64,000 bases of DNA from a virus, in the IMG/VR virus record IMGVR_UViG_3300037485_002668, positions 35,245 through 99,244 of that record. One strand, 5' to 3'. Numbering within the stretch: position 1 is the first letter of the stretch; every line of letters begins with the position of its first letter. Positions 17,858 to 26,669 of the stretch are shown piece after piece. The translations under genes were made by a program, and so were the position numbers. The notes under the pieces were generated by a model. It worked only from the letters and a program-made list of their open reading frames with translations, searched no databases and had not been told where the DNA came from.

Positions 17858-18955
17858 TTAACTATGGGTATCCAGACAGCTTAGGCCGTTTTTATCGATC
17901 ACGTGCATGGCAACGCGTTTCGAAATCACATAGCGTTCCTTTTGCTTTTCGATAATCCGATCAGTTTCGGTTAACAGCATGTTGTCGTTGGTGACATACC
18001 CTAACGCTTCGTCATCGGTGCCGAAAATACGGTCGGACGTCACGGTCGAGGTATCCCATTCGTAAAACGTGGGTAACTGAATACTGGTAAAGCCCCACTG
18101 TACGGGTGGATTGTTCATTTTAACAAAAGCCGTCCACCAGAGTACGCCCATGGCTTTCACGCCCAGACAGTTGCTGACGATATACGGTTTCGGCGGCTTC
18201 GTGGCAAATTCCACAATATCGCCTTCCACGATAATATCATTAGTGGCTACCGTAGCCGTGTTCCCAGCAGGGAGGCCGTTGCTATTGGCAGTATTGTCAC
18301 CATTGATAATCATGTAAACCATATTATCGGTTTCGGTAATCGCGATTTGCTGACCCACGCGCTGCAATACAGTGGCAACTAATGGTAACGGAACGTCTTT
18401 AATTTCTTCATAATTGAACAGAAATTGTTTACCGTATTTTTGCAAATTGACGGTCTGTTCGCTGACGGCCATGGTCACTGAGGGGAATTCCCCACCCGCG
18501 CCAACCACCGCGAACGTCCGCTGCGCTTCGGTGTCATCCAGGTAAACCTTTTTGTAAGACATACCTTTGATGACAGTATAATTTTTAATAAAAACCTGGG
18601 TCAAGCCCATTTTCATCGCGCCGGCGTAAACCTGCAACGACACATATTCCGCGAACAGGGTCGTGGTGGCGGAGGTGGAGAAAAACTTTTCCACCGGGTC
18701 GGCATAATTTCCAAACGCGTTGACGCCGTAATATTTAATAATTTCTTCAATCGCCGTATCAGGTACGGGCTGATTCGATTTACGCAACTGATGTTTCAAT
18801 TGATAAATTTCAAAGTTTGACTTTTGAGAATACAAAGATGGGCCGATGGCCTTTTCACGTTGATTCTCCAGCCAAACACGCAGGGGGTAGCCTTCCATTG
18901 CGGCTTGGGTATAGACCCCTTTATCGAGGTTGAGAGATTTAATCCAATCTGACAT
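17858..18955 (-). CDS. Major capsid protein
   Basis: 365 residues. N terminus is basic and helical, then FEIYQLKHQLRK and an E-loop-like stretch. The middle (LVATVLQRVGQQIAITETDNMVYMIINGD) matches the spine helix and following segment of HK97-fold capsid proteins. It follows a decoration-like protein and the protease/scaffold, the classic head order, and has a terminator-like hairpin behind it. Assignment from order and fold pattern is strong; the exact subfamily is not established. Confidence 0.8.
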   Translation of the reverse strand: MSDWIKSLNLDKGVYTQAAMEGYPLRVWLENQREKAIGPSLYSQKSNFEIYQLKHQLRKSNQPVPDTAIEEIIKYYGVNAFGNYADPVEKFFSTSATTTLFAEYVSLQVYAGAMKMGLTQVFIKNYTVIKGMSYKKVYLDDTEAQRTFAVVGAGGEFPSVTMAVSEQTVNLQKYGKQFLFNYEEIKDVPLPLVATVLQRVGQQIAITETDNMVYMIINGDNTANSNGLPAGNTATVATNDIIVEGDIVEFATKPPKPYIVSNCLGVKAMGVLWWTAFVKMNNPPVQWGFTSIQLPTFYEWDTSTVTSDRIFGTDDEALGYVTNDNMLLTETDRIIEKQKERYVISKRVAMHVIDKNGLSCLDTHS

Positions 18956-18979
18956 GGTAATTTATTCCTTTCAAAAAGA

Positions 18980-19438
18980 TTAGATAATAATGTGAACGTA
19001 ATTAGTGGGCTCATCTTTGGCGATAACCGCGCCGGGGTTGCCGGACGTACCGCATTCCACATACATATAAGTGGAGCCATTTACCTGGAACGGGTCTTTC
19101 AGAACAATCGTACCGCCGGTATAGGGCAGGCACAGAATGCGGGTACAGGGACGCCAGTTGCTGGCTTTATCGGTATACCCCCAGAGATCGACCGTGAAAC
19201 GATAAGTATGATAATTGTCCTCTTCCACGTTAGTGATAATACCGTCCGGGACTGTATCATTCGGACAGTCGCTGATTTCCCAGTTGGTCGCATAGGTTAA
19301 TTTAATTAATTTTGAATGCTTGACCAGCGTTTTGGCAGCAATCAGCGCGGCGACTTTCGTATTCAAATCCGAGTCGCCATAAGCGGTAATTTCGAGCGAT
19401 TGACCAAACCAGCCATTCGCGCCGATATTTTCGGGCAT
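18980..19438 (-). CDS. Head decoration-like protein
   Basis: 152 residues, beta-rich with a C-terminal strand cluster (GTIVLKDPFQVNG, MYVECGTSGNPGAVIAK). A small beta protein between scaffold/protease and capsid is usually a capsid decoration or stabilising protein. No diagnostic motif; inferred from position. Confidence 0.55.
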   Translation of the reverse strand: MPENIGANGWFGQSLEITAYGDSDLNTKVAALIAAKTLVKHSKLIKLTYATNWEISDCPNDTVPDGIITNVEEDNYHTYRFTVDLWGYTDKASNWRPCTRILCLPYTGGTIVLKDPFQVNGSTYMYVECGTSGNPGAVIAKDEPTNYVHIII

Positions 19439-19447
19439 GTTGCCTCC

Positions 19448-21373
19448 TTAAATAATAGATTTGCTCAAATTGGTTTGTACGGCGGGCGCCGAGGACTTTT
19501 CAAGGTTCGGCGTAATTTTTGATTGCGGCGGATGTTCTTTTTCATAGGCGGAACTGAATGACGCGTGCAGGTCTAAAAGTTCAGTCAGCGCCATTTTCCC
19601 AAAAACCGTTTTGCGGGTGGCAACCAGTTCGGGATTGGTGTGGTCGAACATATTTAACAGACCGGCGAACGTCACCGTAGAATTTACCATTTCTTTGCGA
19701 AAAACGTCCAGCGCCGCGACCTGTTTCTTAATTTCCGGGAGGGGCTGGTCGGCAAAAATCTGATTCATTTCGGATTGAAAAGACTTGAGGGCAGTCAATT
19801 CCTGTTGAACTTGCTCGGGTGAAATGCCAGGGAAGGCTTTTTCAAAGTTGGCTTTGAACTCTTTGGCAGCGTCCCGCTCGGTAATGAGCATGGCAGCAGA
19901 CTTCGTAATTTCGTCCAACGCGGCCGTAAAATTCGGTTCCGTCAACTCGAATTCACGTTCCTGGATATTCAGAGCGGGAAGTGATAATTTCATCACGACT
20001 CCTGTATTAGTTAATGATTTTTCTTCTTTGGCTTTATGCGCCAAAAGATGATTTTCAGCTTTTTTTCTTAAATCTTCGGTAGAAACATTGGAACTTACAG
20101 CTTTAACCTGACCCATGCGCGCCAGCGCGTTATTGAAATGCGAGGCGTCCAGCGTGCCGCCGGTACCAGCGGCGCCATTGCCTTTGGCGTGATGGGGTAA
20201 ATGGCGGGCATTGCGGGGGGCGGTCAAACCATCGGCGTCTTTATCCAGGCCGGGTTCGACGGCGGCAAAACAATTGTCTTCCAGGGTATTAATATAGGCG
20301 GCTGACCACTGGGCTTTTTCGGCATCGGGGGTGACGCCGGCGGCGGCCAGGTCGAACATTTCGTAATAGTAGGCCAGGGGATCAAAATCGGGCGGGGGGG
20401 GTTTAACGGCGGGCGGAGGCATTTCTTTAGCGACACTGGACAGGGATTCCAGGGTGCGGGCGACCACGGTTTGAATTAACGTTTCAGGGAAATCAACGCC
20501 AGGGAAATAACTTTTGGTAACCTGCGCCGCGATTTGAGCGCCGAGGCCGACACTGGAAGTTTCCAGACATTCGACTTCAGCGGCGTCGGAATTTTGAAAT
20601 TCACAAAACATTAATTTAGGGTTGTCGCTGTTTTTCTCATAAATTGGTTTGTAGACAGGGACCGTAAAGCCGACGCTCAAATATTTATTGATTCCCATAT
20701 CAATTAAGCGACATTCCGTTTTTTCATCTTCCGTCACGTTGGATTTATAAAATTTAGCCGTGGCGAAATAAATCGCGCCGTCCAAAGATTGAATAAACTG
20801 AAGACGTTCTTTAAAACCTTTTTTAGTACGGCCGGGGATCATAGCCAGGGCTTCGTCAACCGTATACGCTTTTAATTCCGAATGATAAAAAAGCCCATCG
20901 CCAGGATTAATCCGGTCATGACCCGTCAATTTTCCTTTGCCTACCAGGGTATCTGACAAAGATTGCAGCGCGTCTTTACGGAAACGATCGGCGGCGCGGT
21001 CGGGAAAATTATTGGCGACCTGAGTTTCCCAGGTACGAACCATTTCGGGGGTAATTTTATCCGGACGCGGCATAAAACTTTTAATAATTTCCCAATCCGT
21101 TTCAGTAACGTCCGTACCTTTAATCTGAAGGTCAAACGTTTTATCAATTCGTGAATTGGGAATGAAATCTTTTTTCGCATCTAGCATAGCGACATACTCC
21201 AGGCAATCGTTGGCGGAGGTGAAATAGTTACGAAATTCGGCGGCGTCAGGCGAGGTTCCTTTGGCGAATTGAATATGGCGACCGGGTTTGGTGATAATAC
21301 CTTCAAAGTTTAGCGGGGGGCCATAATAATCGTCAAAATAGAAATACCGTTCAGTCGATTCGATTAAACGCAT
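19448..21373 (-). CDS. Prohead protease-scaffold fusion (probable)
   Basis: 641 residues. The N-terminal ~300 residues contain NKYLSVGFTVP and EVECLETSSVGLGAQ, resembling the (K/R)LSIGF and E(V/I)SLVxxPA regions of phage prohead proteases. Residues ~320-420 are Pro/Ala-rich. The C-terminal ~200 residues are charged and helical (coiled coil), typical of a scaffold. A fused protease and scaffold directly before the capsid genes is common in Mu- and HK97-like heads. Catalytic residues could not be assigned. Confidence 0.6.
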   Translation of the reverse strand: MRLIESTERYFYFDDYYGPPLNFEGIITKPGRHIQFAKGTSPDAAEFRNYFTSANDCLEYVAMLDAKKDFIPNSRIDKTFDLQIKGTDVTETDWEIIKSFMPRPDKITPEMVRTWETQVANNFPDRAADRFRKDALQSLSDTLVGKGKLTGHDRINPGDGLFYHSELKAYTVDEALAMIPGRTKKGFKERLQFIQSLDGAIYFATAKFYKSNVTEDEKTECRLIDMGINKYLSVGFTVPVYKPIYEKNSDNPKLMFCEFQNSDAAEVECLETSSVGLGAQIAAQVTKSYFPGVDFPETLIQTVVARTLESLSSVAKEMPPPAVKPPPPDFDPLAYYYEMFDLAAAGVTPDAEKAQWSAAYINTLEDNCFAAVEPGLDKDADGLTAPRNARHLPHHAKGNGAAGTGGTLDASHFNNALARMGQVKAVSSNVSTEDLRKKAENHLLAHKAKEEKSLTNTGVVMKLSLPALNIQEREFELTEPNFTAALDEITKSAAMLITERDAAKEFKANFEKAFPGISPEQVQQELTALKSFQSEMNQIFADQPLPEIKKQVAALDVFRKEMVNSTVTFAGLLNMFDHTNPELVATRKTVFGKMALTELLDLHASFSSAYEKEHPPQSKITPNLEKSSAPAVQTNLSKSII

Positions 21374-21379
21374 TTAGCA

Positions 21380-21709
21380 TTAGCGCTCCAGCGAAGGGAT
21401 ATCGGCGGTATCGGTAGTTTTTATGGCGGTTGGATTGGCATGAGTGACAATGGGTTTAAATTTTATTTTTTTTGGCGGGAAGGGCGGTGCTATTTTTTCA
21501 GGTTCGGGTTCAGAGACGGGTATTACTTTTGGCGGGAGGATCAATTCGGGCGGGGGTGGTTGGACAGGAAACAGGTCTTTGCGTTCCTTTTTCAATTTGG
21601 CGATGGCGGCTTCGGTTTCGAGTTCGAGTTGGCAGGGGGCGCAGTGAGTCCAGGGTGATTTGCCGGCGTGGTCGAACTCTTTTTTACAGCGTTTACAGAA
21701 GTCGAGCAT
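21380..21709 (-). CDS. Zinc-ribbon, proline-rich small protein
   Basis: 109 residues. The N terminus holds FCKRCKKEF and HCAPCQLE, two CxxC pairs forming a likely zinc ribbon. A helical segment and a long Pro/Lys-rich tail follow. It is the first minus-strand gene after the divergent region, with AAAGGA before ATG 21709. Function unknown; a DNA- or capsid-binding accessory is possible. Confidence 0.65.
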   Translation of the reverse strand: MLDFCKRCKKEFDHAGKSPWTHCAPCQLELETEAAIAKLKKERKDLFPVQPPPPELILPPKVIPVSEPEPEKIAPPFPPKKIKFKPIVTHANPTAIKTTDTADIPSLER

Positions 21710-21797
21710 GTGAATTCCTTTCGGAAAAAAGTAAGATTCAAAGGCTTTAATTTAAATAATACGTAAAAGTTCCAAATTTTTACACTTTCTGTAATTT

Positions 21798-21835
21798 GGC
21801 CGTCAATCATAAGTCCACCCAGGCGGGCTGGGAGG
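21798..21835 (-). repeat. Dispersed hairpin element 4
   Basis: Stem CCACCCAG/CTGGGAGG with one mismatch, loop GCGGG, flank ggccgtcaatcat. It lies in the 341-bp divergent region 21710-22050; apart from this element and the promoter below, I see only AT-rich sequence there. Confidence 0.85.
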
Positions 21836-21968
21836 GGGAAAGTTTTTTTCGTGGATTTTAAAAATATTTTTATGGTGAAAAGTGAACGGGGCGTTAGTGT
21901 TTGGGGCTATTGGGGGTAAAAAAATGGTAGAAAAACGGGGGTCTTTGGAAAATAATCTAAGAAAAGAC

Positions 21969-21997
21969 TTGACTTTTTAGATTTTTATGCGTATATT
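21969..21997 (+). promoter_or_regulatory. Sigma-70-like promoter for plus-strand block
   Basis: TTGACT at 21969-21974, a 17-bp spacer, and TATATT at 21992-21997, about 50 bp before ATG 22051. It is close to the E. coli-type consensus and faces the only plus-strand genes, so these are probably early genes read by host polymerase. Confidence 0.75.
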
Positions 21998-22050
21998 GTT
22001 AATGTAATAAGGAACGAAAGTTCACTGAAACCAAAAAGAGGAGCAAAACC

Positions 22051-22947
22051 ATGAAAATCGAACGAACAATCAAAAATGAAAAAGTAGAAATAGCAGTTTT
22101 CTACTTTCACACCATTCGCAATACAAACCAAATCATTGTACATCTGAATTCTGCCTGGTTTGAAAAAGAAATCATCGGCGAATACTTTTCCGAATATCAG
22201 GGCAAAAAAGGCGTTATTCGCATTGATTCTTTTGAAAACAAAAATACGATACGCTTGCGAACACTGACTGGGACTCCTGAGAAACAAACGATGGCTTTTT
22301 TGGTTTCCCCTGAGATGTCAAGTGAATTACAAGCGGCTTCATATAATTTTTTAAAAGCCAAAGAAGATAAAGAAAATCGAGAGAAGGCGTTCCTTGCTAC
22401 ATTAACAATCGAAAATTCAAATTTAATAGCTTATCATCAGGGTGCTGGGGATTATTCAAGCGACTCGGTTTATCTTTGTACGAAATATGAATTTGAAGGC
22501 GAAACAGGTCGCAAATCTTTTGACCTGACGAAAAGCCAAACCGAACATCTGTATGCGTTTACAGTCAAGTTTGCGCCAAACAATTTATATTATGATACTT
22601 ACGAAGTAGAGCTTAACGAAACGCAAAAAGCCGAATTACTTGCCCTTTTGAATGAAGGCAAAAAAGAAGATGACGCTATTCAAGATGAAAAGAATCGTTA
22701 CAATTTAATGAGTGAAAGTGGGAAACGGTTTTATCAGGCGCATAAGCAAGCAAAAAAGATGATGGCCGAATATGAAGGGTTAACTTATCGTTATTGTTTC
22801 GCTAATTGCCTGAGTGAGATAATTAAGATTCAAAAATTTAACAAGTTTCGCGATGCTCAGGCAAAAAAAGGTTTGGGTCAATGTTGGGAATGTGGTTGCT
22901 GGGTTCCTTTTAAACAACTGGACGAAACGGGTTATTGTGGATGCTAA
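22051..22947 (+). CDS. Early-region protein with C-terminal zinc ribbon, unknown
   Basis: 298 residues preceded by AGAGGAGC. The N-terminal half shows alternating strands; residues ~90-240 are charged and helical. The C terminus QCWECGCWVP...GYCGC has four or more cysteines forming a probable zinc ribbon. It is the first gene behind the 21969 promoter. Could be a nucleic-acid-binding or host-takeover protein; no family recognised. Confidence 0.75.
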   Translation: MKIERTIKNEKVEIAVFYFHTIRNTNQIIVHLNSAWFEKEIIGEYFSEYQGKKGVIRIDSFENKNTIRLRTLTGTPEKQTMAFLVSPEMSSELQAASYNFLKAKEDKENREKAFLATLTIENSNLIAYHQGAGDYSSDSVYLCTKYEFEGETGRKSFDLTKSQTEHLYAFTVKFAPNNLYYDTYEVELNETQKAELLALLNEGKKEDDAIQDEKNRYNLMSESGKRFYQAHKQAKKMMAEYEGLTYRYCFANCLSEIIKIQKFNKFRDAQAKKGLGQCWECGCWVPFKQLDETGYCGC

Positions 22948-22993
22948 TTCTCTAATTAATCATATTTTTAACAATCAAAAAAGAGGTGTTCAG

Positions 22994-23305
22994 ATGAAAC
23001 AAGTGATCAATAAGAAACTGTACAATACGGAAACGGCTGAAAAGCTGCATTCGTATACTTTTTCAAATACAGGTGATTTTCATTATATTTCGGAAAGCCT
23101 GTACAAAACGAAATACGGGAACTACTTTTTGGCAGGCACGGGTGGAGCGGCATCGAAATATGGGAAAGCCTGTGGAAATAATTCGATGAGCGGCGGCACT
23201 GCTATTACGCCGATGACGGTCACGGAAGCGATTCAGTGGTTGGAAGATCATGACGGTTCCGAAGTAATCGAAAATCATTTTGCGAGTGAAATTCAGGAAG
23301 CATAA
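22994..23305 (+). CDS. Early-region small protein, unknown
   Basis: 103 residues from ATG 22994 behind AGAGG. It contains FLAGTGGAASKYG and an acidic C terminus (WLEDHDGSEVIENHF). The look is that of small phage or plasmid proteins of unknown function. A GC hairpin GGGCGG/CCGCCC at 23311-23329 follows without a T-run. Confidence 0.75.
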   Translation: MKQVINKKLYNTETAEKLHSYTFSNTGDFHYISESLYKTKYGNYFLAGTGGAASKYGKACGNNSMSGGTAITPMTVTEAIQWLEDHDGSEVIENHFASEIQEA

Positions 23306-23367
23306 AGAATGGGCGGCTAACCACCGCCCGGAATAATGAACTGAAAATTTAAAAAAAGAGGTGTGAA

Positions 23368-23646
23368 ATGAAATATACAAAAAAACATTGGACTCAAGAC
23401 GGAAAACAAGAGACCATAACTACTTATGATAGTGATATGGTTAAAGAGGCAATTGATATATTTTATAGTAAAGGGAAGGTTTCTTTCGTGCACCGAAACG
23501 GGACAGTCACAACTCTTCATCGGTTCAAAAATGTTGTTGAATATTTCCATCCGGTAGACAATAGTGTAGACGGAGAAACAAAATTAGAAAAAATAGATGA
23601 GGGAACTATTGCAAGTTATTGTTCCGAACAATATCGAATTGGATAG
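23368..23646 (+). CDS. Early-region small protein, unknown
   Basis: 92 residues with AAGAGG ahead of ATG 23368. Mixed alpha/beta, no domain recognised. The gene is followed within 5 bp by a 69-bp repeated spacer. Confidence 0.7.
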   Translation: MKYTKKHWTQDGKQETITTYDSDMVKEAIDIFYSKGKVSFVHRNGTVTTLHRFKNVVEYFHPVDNSVDGETKLEKIDEGTIASYCSEQYRIG

Positions 23647-23648
23647 AG

Positions 23649-23717
23649 TCTAATCCCCGGTCGTTTCGGGCGTGACCGACGGCCGGGGAGCTACTTAATT
23701 AACTTAATTTTAACTTT
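23649..23717 (+). repeat. Repeated intergenic spacer, copy 1
   Basis: Contains CCCCGG...CCGGGG (23655-23660 / 23683-23688) and ends in ttaattaacttaattttaactt. A near-identical copy lies at 24051-24117, so the gene between sits within direct repeats. Confidence 0.8.
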
Positions 23718-23735
23718 AAACAAGAGGGGCAAGCC

Positions 23736-24050
23736 ATGAAATTAGAGGTAATGACTCGCAAACAAATAATTAAAGAAGCCGGAGAAACTGAAAACGTTCG
23801 GTATTGTATCACAGTGGGGTGGGCAAACGGAGAATGGAGATGTACCTGGTTCGAAGAAAACGAACCGTGGGAAAATTATCAATTTTTTGATCGGGGACGT
23901 GCGGGTTATTCATCTGCAAATAGGCATGTTTTCTTGATCGATAAAAAAAATAAAAAAATTTATTGTATCGAATGTCCAAATAAAGATGGGATTGAAGAGG
24001 TTGAAAGCTTTGCAACCGGATATAGAAAAAGTTTTACATTCAAAAATTAA
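23736..24050 (+). CDS. Early-region small protein within direct repeats, unknown
   Basis: 104 residues, behind AGAGGGGC. Rich in W and E (NGEWRCTWFEENEPWENYQFF) with a basic middle. Direct repeats on both sides suggest the gene is a replaceable cassette. No function recognised. Confidence 0.7.
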   Translation: MKLEVMTRKQIIKEAGETENVRYCITVGWANGEWRCTWFEENEPWENYQFFDRGRAGYSSANRHVFLIDKKNKKIYCIECPNKDGIEEVESFATGYRKSFTFKN

Positions 24051-24117
24051 TCTAATCCCCGGTCGCTTCGGGCGTGGCCGATGGCCGGGGGCTACTAATT
24101 AACTTAATTTTAACTTA
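24051..24117 (+). repeat. Repeated intergenic spacer, copy 2
   Basis: Matches copy 1 with only a few substitutions, including the CCCCGG/CCGGGG hairpin and the AT-rich right end just before the next ribosome site. Confidence 0.8.
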
Positions 24118-24126
24118 AGGAGATAT

Positions 24127-24366
24127 ATGGGGAAAAAATGGCTTGTTTTGGAATCGGGTCTAATGCAATTAGATGACCCGTATAACTGGATTTTAAGAAA
24201 TAGTAAAGAAAAAAATCCCCATTCAATAATCAGATGGTTGCCACTACCTCAACCATTGAGTTCCATCGGGGGATTACCAAAGGATCTATTCGAAAAAAGT
24301 AATGCCGTAAAGCTTTTTTCGGATGAAGACCTCTGGTTGGAGACATTCGGGATAAAAGTCAGATAA
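24127..24366 (+). CDS. Early-region small protein, unknown
   Basis: 79 residues with a strong AAGGAGAT site before ATG 24127. Pro/Leu-rich middle (IIRWLPLPQPLSSIGGLP). It ends 12 bp before a fragment copied from the PP-loop gene. No family recognised. Confidence 0.65.
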   Translation: MGKKWLVLESGLMQLDDPYNWILRNSKEKNPHSIIRWLPLPQPLSSIGGLPKDLFEKSNAVKLFSDEDLWLETFGIKVR

Positions 24367-24378
24367 CTAAACAAATCA

Positions 24379-24522
24379 TTGCAGGAACTCCCTGGCGTCT
24401 GTACCCGCGAACTGAATAGTGACGTCCTGCGTGATCTTGCCACGACTGACGTAATTTATGAATTGTTGAAAAAAATCAGCGGCAAGCCTTATTATGATTG
24501 GTTTGAAAAAATGAACACCCAC
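24379..24522 (+). pseudogene. 144-bp fragment copied from the PP-loop ATPase gene
   Basis: Matches the minus strand of 37733-37876 with about three mismatches over 144 bp. It corresponds to the C-terminal part of the PP-loop protein (LQELPGVCTREL...FEKMNTH). It has no start of its own and is a copied gene remnant in inverted orientation, 13 kb from its parent. Confidence 0.9.
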
Positions 24523-24535
24523 AGATGGAGGTTTA

Positions 24536-24865
24536 ATGAATAAAAAAACAATCAGTACCAGGGGGTCGATAGCCCTGGCTGAATGGGTTCAAAAAACATT
24601 CGGTAATCGGAACCGAGGCATGGAAGCAATGATTTGGTTTATCAAGGCTATTTTGGACAAAACGGAGTTGTCTTTCAGTGACGAAGTATTAAAAGAAATC
24701 GCCCAACGGGTCGGGAATTTACCGGCCGAATTTTGGGCGGATATTGAAGTCATTGCGATTATGGTTGGCGGAACTAACGGAATACTAATCAAGACATTGG
24801 ATGTCAATGAATGCTTTGCCATGATGGTACGCATTCAAAAGTTAAAAGTAAACAGTGAAAAGTAA
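24536..24865 (+). CDS. Early-region protein, unknown
   Basis: 109 residues with GGAGG before ATG 24536, only 13 bp after the copied fragment. Helical N terminus (SIALAEWVQKTFGNRNRGMEAMIWFIKAIL), acidic middle. No domain recognised. A short AT-rich stretch with repeated taaaag words follows to 24917. Confidence 0.7.
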   Translation: MNKKTISTRGSIALAEWVQKTFGNRNRGMEAMIWFIKAILDKTELSFSDEVLKEIAQRVGNLPAEFWADIEVIAIMVGGTNGILIKTLDVNECFAMMVRIQKLKVNSEK

Positions 24866-24917
24866 AGAGTTAAAAGTTAAAAGCAAACAGTAAAAATTTA
24901 AAATCAAGAGGTAAGTT

Positions 24918-25379
24918 ATGGCAAATTTAAGTGAAATGATTGATTCGGCTGTGTTTGGAACGCGGCCAAATAATGAACAGATTGAACCCGTTCCGGTTGA
25001 TCCGCAAACATGCCCAGCGTGTAACCAAAGAGCCGATGTTTATTTTGAAAAGAATATGTATTTTAAACATAATTGTGGTGCAAGGCTGGTTACGATTACC
25101 GATGGAAATGGCAATTATGGCGTTGCTTATGATCATCGTTATCGACATCACCGTGTATGTGGAAAAGTTTACGCATACGAGTTGGTGTTGAAATTAGATG
25201 ATAACCGTGGTTTAGGTTATGTTTACGGAACGCCGCCAATTGAAAGTTGTTATGGCGTTGGTGAAGACTCCTATTTATATTTGATAGGGGATACCCCTTT
25301 TGAACCTGCAAATAAGCCATTCTCGTATGTAAAGCGAATTGGCGAATTTGGCGATGGCCATTTCTTAATTCCAGAATAA
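24918..25379 (+). CDS. Early-region protein with CPAC zinc-binding motif
   Basis: 153 residues with AAGAGG ahead of ATG 24918. CPACNQRADVYF and HNCG near residues 31-60 suggest a small zinc site. It closes the plus-strand block just before the bidirectional terminator. Function unknown. Confidence 0.7.
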   Translation: MANLSEMIDSAVFGTRPNNEQIEPVPVDPQTCPACNQRADVYFEKNMYFKHNCGARLVTITDGNGNYGVAYDHRYRHHRVCGKVYAYELVLKLDDNRGLGYVYGTPPIESCYGVGEDSYLYLIGDTPFEPANKPFSYVKRIGEFGDGHFLIPE

Positions 25380-25400
25380 TCCTGCAATAACTTATCGAGT

Positions 25401-25435
25401 AAAAAAAAGCCTCGCGGTTTGCGAGGCTTTTTTTT
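25401..25435. terminator. Bidirectional intrinsic terminator
   Basis: 15-bp stem AAAAAAAAGCCTCGC / GCGAGGCTTTTTTTT with loop GGTTT. It lies exactly between the convergent plus-strand block and the minus-strand gene at 25437 and has T-runs for both directions. Confidence 0.95.
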
Positions 25436-25436
25436 G

Positions 25437-26366
25437 CTATTTAGTGGGGGATTTGAGGGCGGAAAAAAGTTTTGTCAGGAATTTGGAAAAGGGTTCCTGT
25501 TTGCAGGCGACGGTCAGGTTGTCGGGGTTAGCCTTGGGGAACCAGTCGGGGGACTCGAAATTCCAGGCGGCGATTTTGACGTCGGTGCAGGCGGCCAGTT
25601 GGGTGATACCAGAATCCTTACCGAGGTATAGTTTGGCGTTAGCAATTAACCAAAGAATTTCGGGCAGGCTGGCGCGGTTGCGTAAATCGATGAACGGCGG
25701 CCAGATTTCGAGCAGGTCGTTATCGGTGAATACGGGGTGGTCGTTACCAACTAAGACGATGCTTTTGAATTCGTTTTGACAGCGGCGCAAGACCTGCAAG
25801 ATACGGAAAAGTTCCTCGAAGGTGACGTTCTTTTCGGGCATGTCGTAAGCCCGCAGGTGGAATACAATGTAGGGTTGCGGGGGGATTTCGGCGGGCGGCT
25901 GAGGTTGGAAACCGGGATTCAATTTCAGTCCGCAATGTTCGACCAGGTCCGTAAGTTCCGCGGCGACATTAAACAAAAATACGTTTTTTGCCAGGCGGTC
26001 GGGGTGGGTCGGGTCACGGGGAATGAAATTATGATTTAGCATATTCGGCCAAAAGAGTTTGTCGTAATGCAAGCGGCCTTCCAGGAGGTGACTAAGCTGC
26101 TCGGTGGTGGTCAGGATTACAGTTTCGGTTGGATTTTGCTGGCGGTAATATTCAAAAATCGTATTGATCCAAATCCGATCCCCCAGGCGGTTAAATTCCG
26201 TACTCATGGCAAAATACGTTTGGGCGTTGGGCAGGGTCGGATATTTTCTTTTGGCAATGACTAAATAGCATTGCATACACTGCCAGCAACGGTCGGCGTA
26301 AAAATATTCGTCACGGGCGGGGTAATCGACTTCTTTGCCGCATTCACTGCAATGGAACAGGGGCAT
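25437..26366 (-). CDS. Zinc-ribbon/GT9 (heptosyltransferase-like) fusion
   Basis: 309 residues. The N terminus CSECGKEV...CWQCMQC gives a zinc ribbon of ~40 residues. The rest has a GT-B shape: YIVFHLRAYDMPEKNVTFEELF and, near the C terminus, IANAKLYLGKDSGITQLAACTDVKIAAW, matching the sugar-nucleotide region (D/N-SG-xxHLAA) of heptosyltransferase-type GT9 enzymes. It probably adds a sugar to a virion or host glycan target. The zinc ribbon fusion is unusual for GT9. Confidence 0.7.
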   Translation of the reverse strand: MPLFHCSECGKEVDYPARDEYFYADRCWQCMQCYLVIAKRKYPTLPNAQTYFAMSTEFNRLGDRIWINTIFEYYRQQNPTETVILTTTEQLSHLLEGRLHYDKLFWPNMLNHNFIPRDPTHPDRLAKNVFLFNVAAELTDLVEHCGLKLNPGFQPQPPAEIPPQPYIVFHLRAYDMPEKNVTFEELFRILQVLRRCQNEFKSIVLVGNDHPVFTDNDLLEIWPPFIDLRNRASLPEILWLIANAKLYLGKDSGITQLAACTDVKIAAWNFESPDWFPKANPDNLTVACKQEPFSKFLTKLFSALKSPTK

Positions 26367-26631
26367 TCGCAGGCTCCTCGGGTTTGGGGGTTACGGGTTC
26401 AGGATTAACGATAGTGGGTTTGGGATTCAATGGTTCATTTAGTTTATTAATAGCCGCGTTTAAATTTTCAAATTCCGTGATGATAATTTGAATGCACGTT
26501 TCCACCAGGCGATCCCGAATCAGGATTGAATCGGTGGGGAGTTTCAGCGCCAGATAATCGCCGGTATTTGGGATATAACGGTCATTCGATAAAATAATCA
26601 GGGCAGTTTTTAATTTTTGCGTATTTTTCAT
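26344..26631 (-). CDS. Small protein with Pro-rich tail, unknown
   Basis: 95 residues from ATG 26631 (AAGGGA ahead); a longer in-frame start runs back through a promoter-like region. Helical N-terminal 60 residues, then repeated NPKPTIVNPEPVTPKPEEP-type linker. It overlaps the GT9 fusion start by 23 nt. Function unknown. Confidence 0.6.
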   Translation of the reverse strand: MKNTQKLKTALIILSNDRYIPNTGDYLALKLPTDSILIRDRLVETCIQIIITEFENLNAAINKLNEPLNPKPTIVNPEPVTPKPEEPANAPVPLQ

Positions 26632-26640
26632 AAATTTCCC

Positions 26641-26669
26641 TTGACAATATAAAAAATTATGCTTACATT
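26641..26669 (+). promoter_or_regulatory. Plus-strand sigma-70-like promoter
   Basis: TTGACA at 26641-26646, a 17-bp spacer and TACATT at 26664-26669. It points into a region with no plus-strand gene but with a hairpin terminator about 100 bp ahead. Confidence 0.5.
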
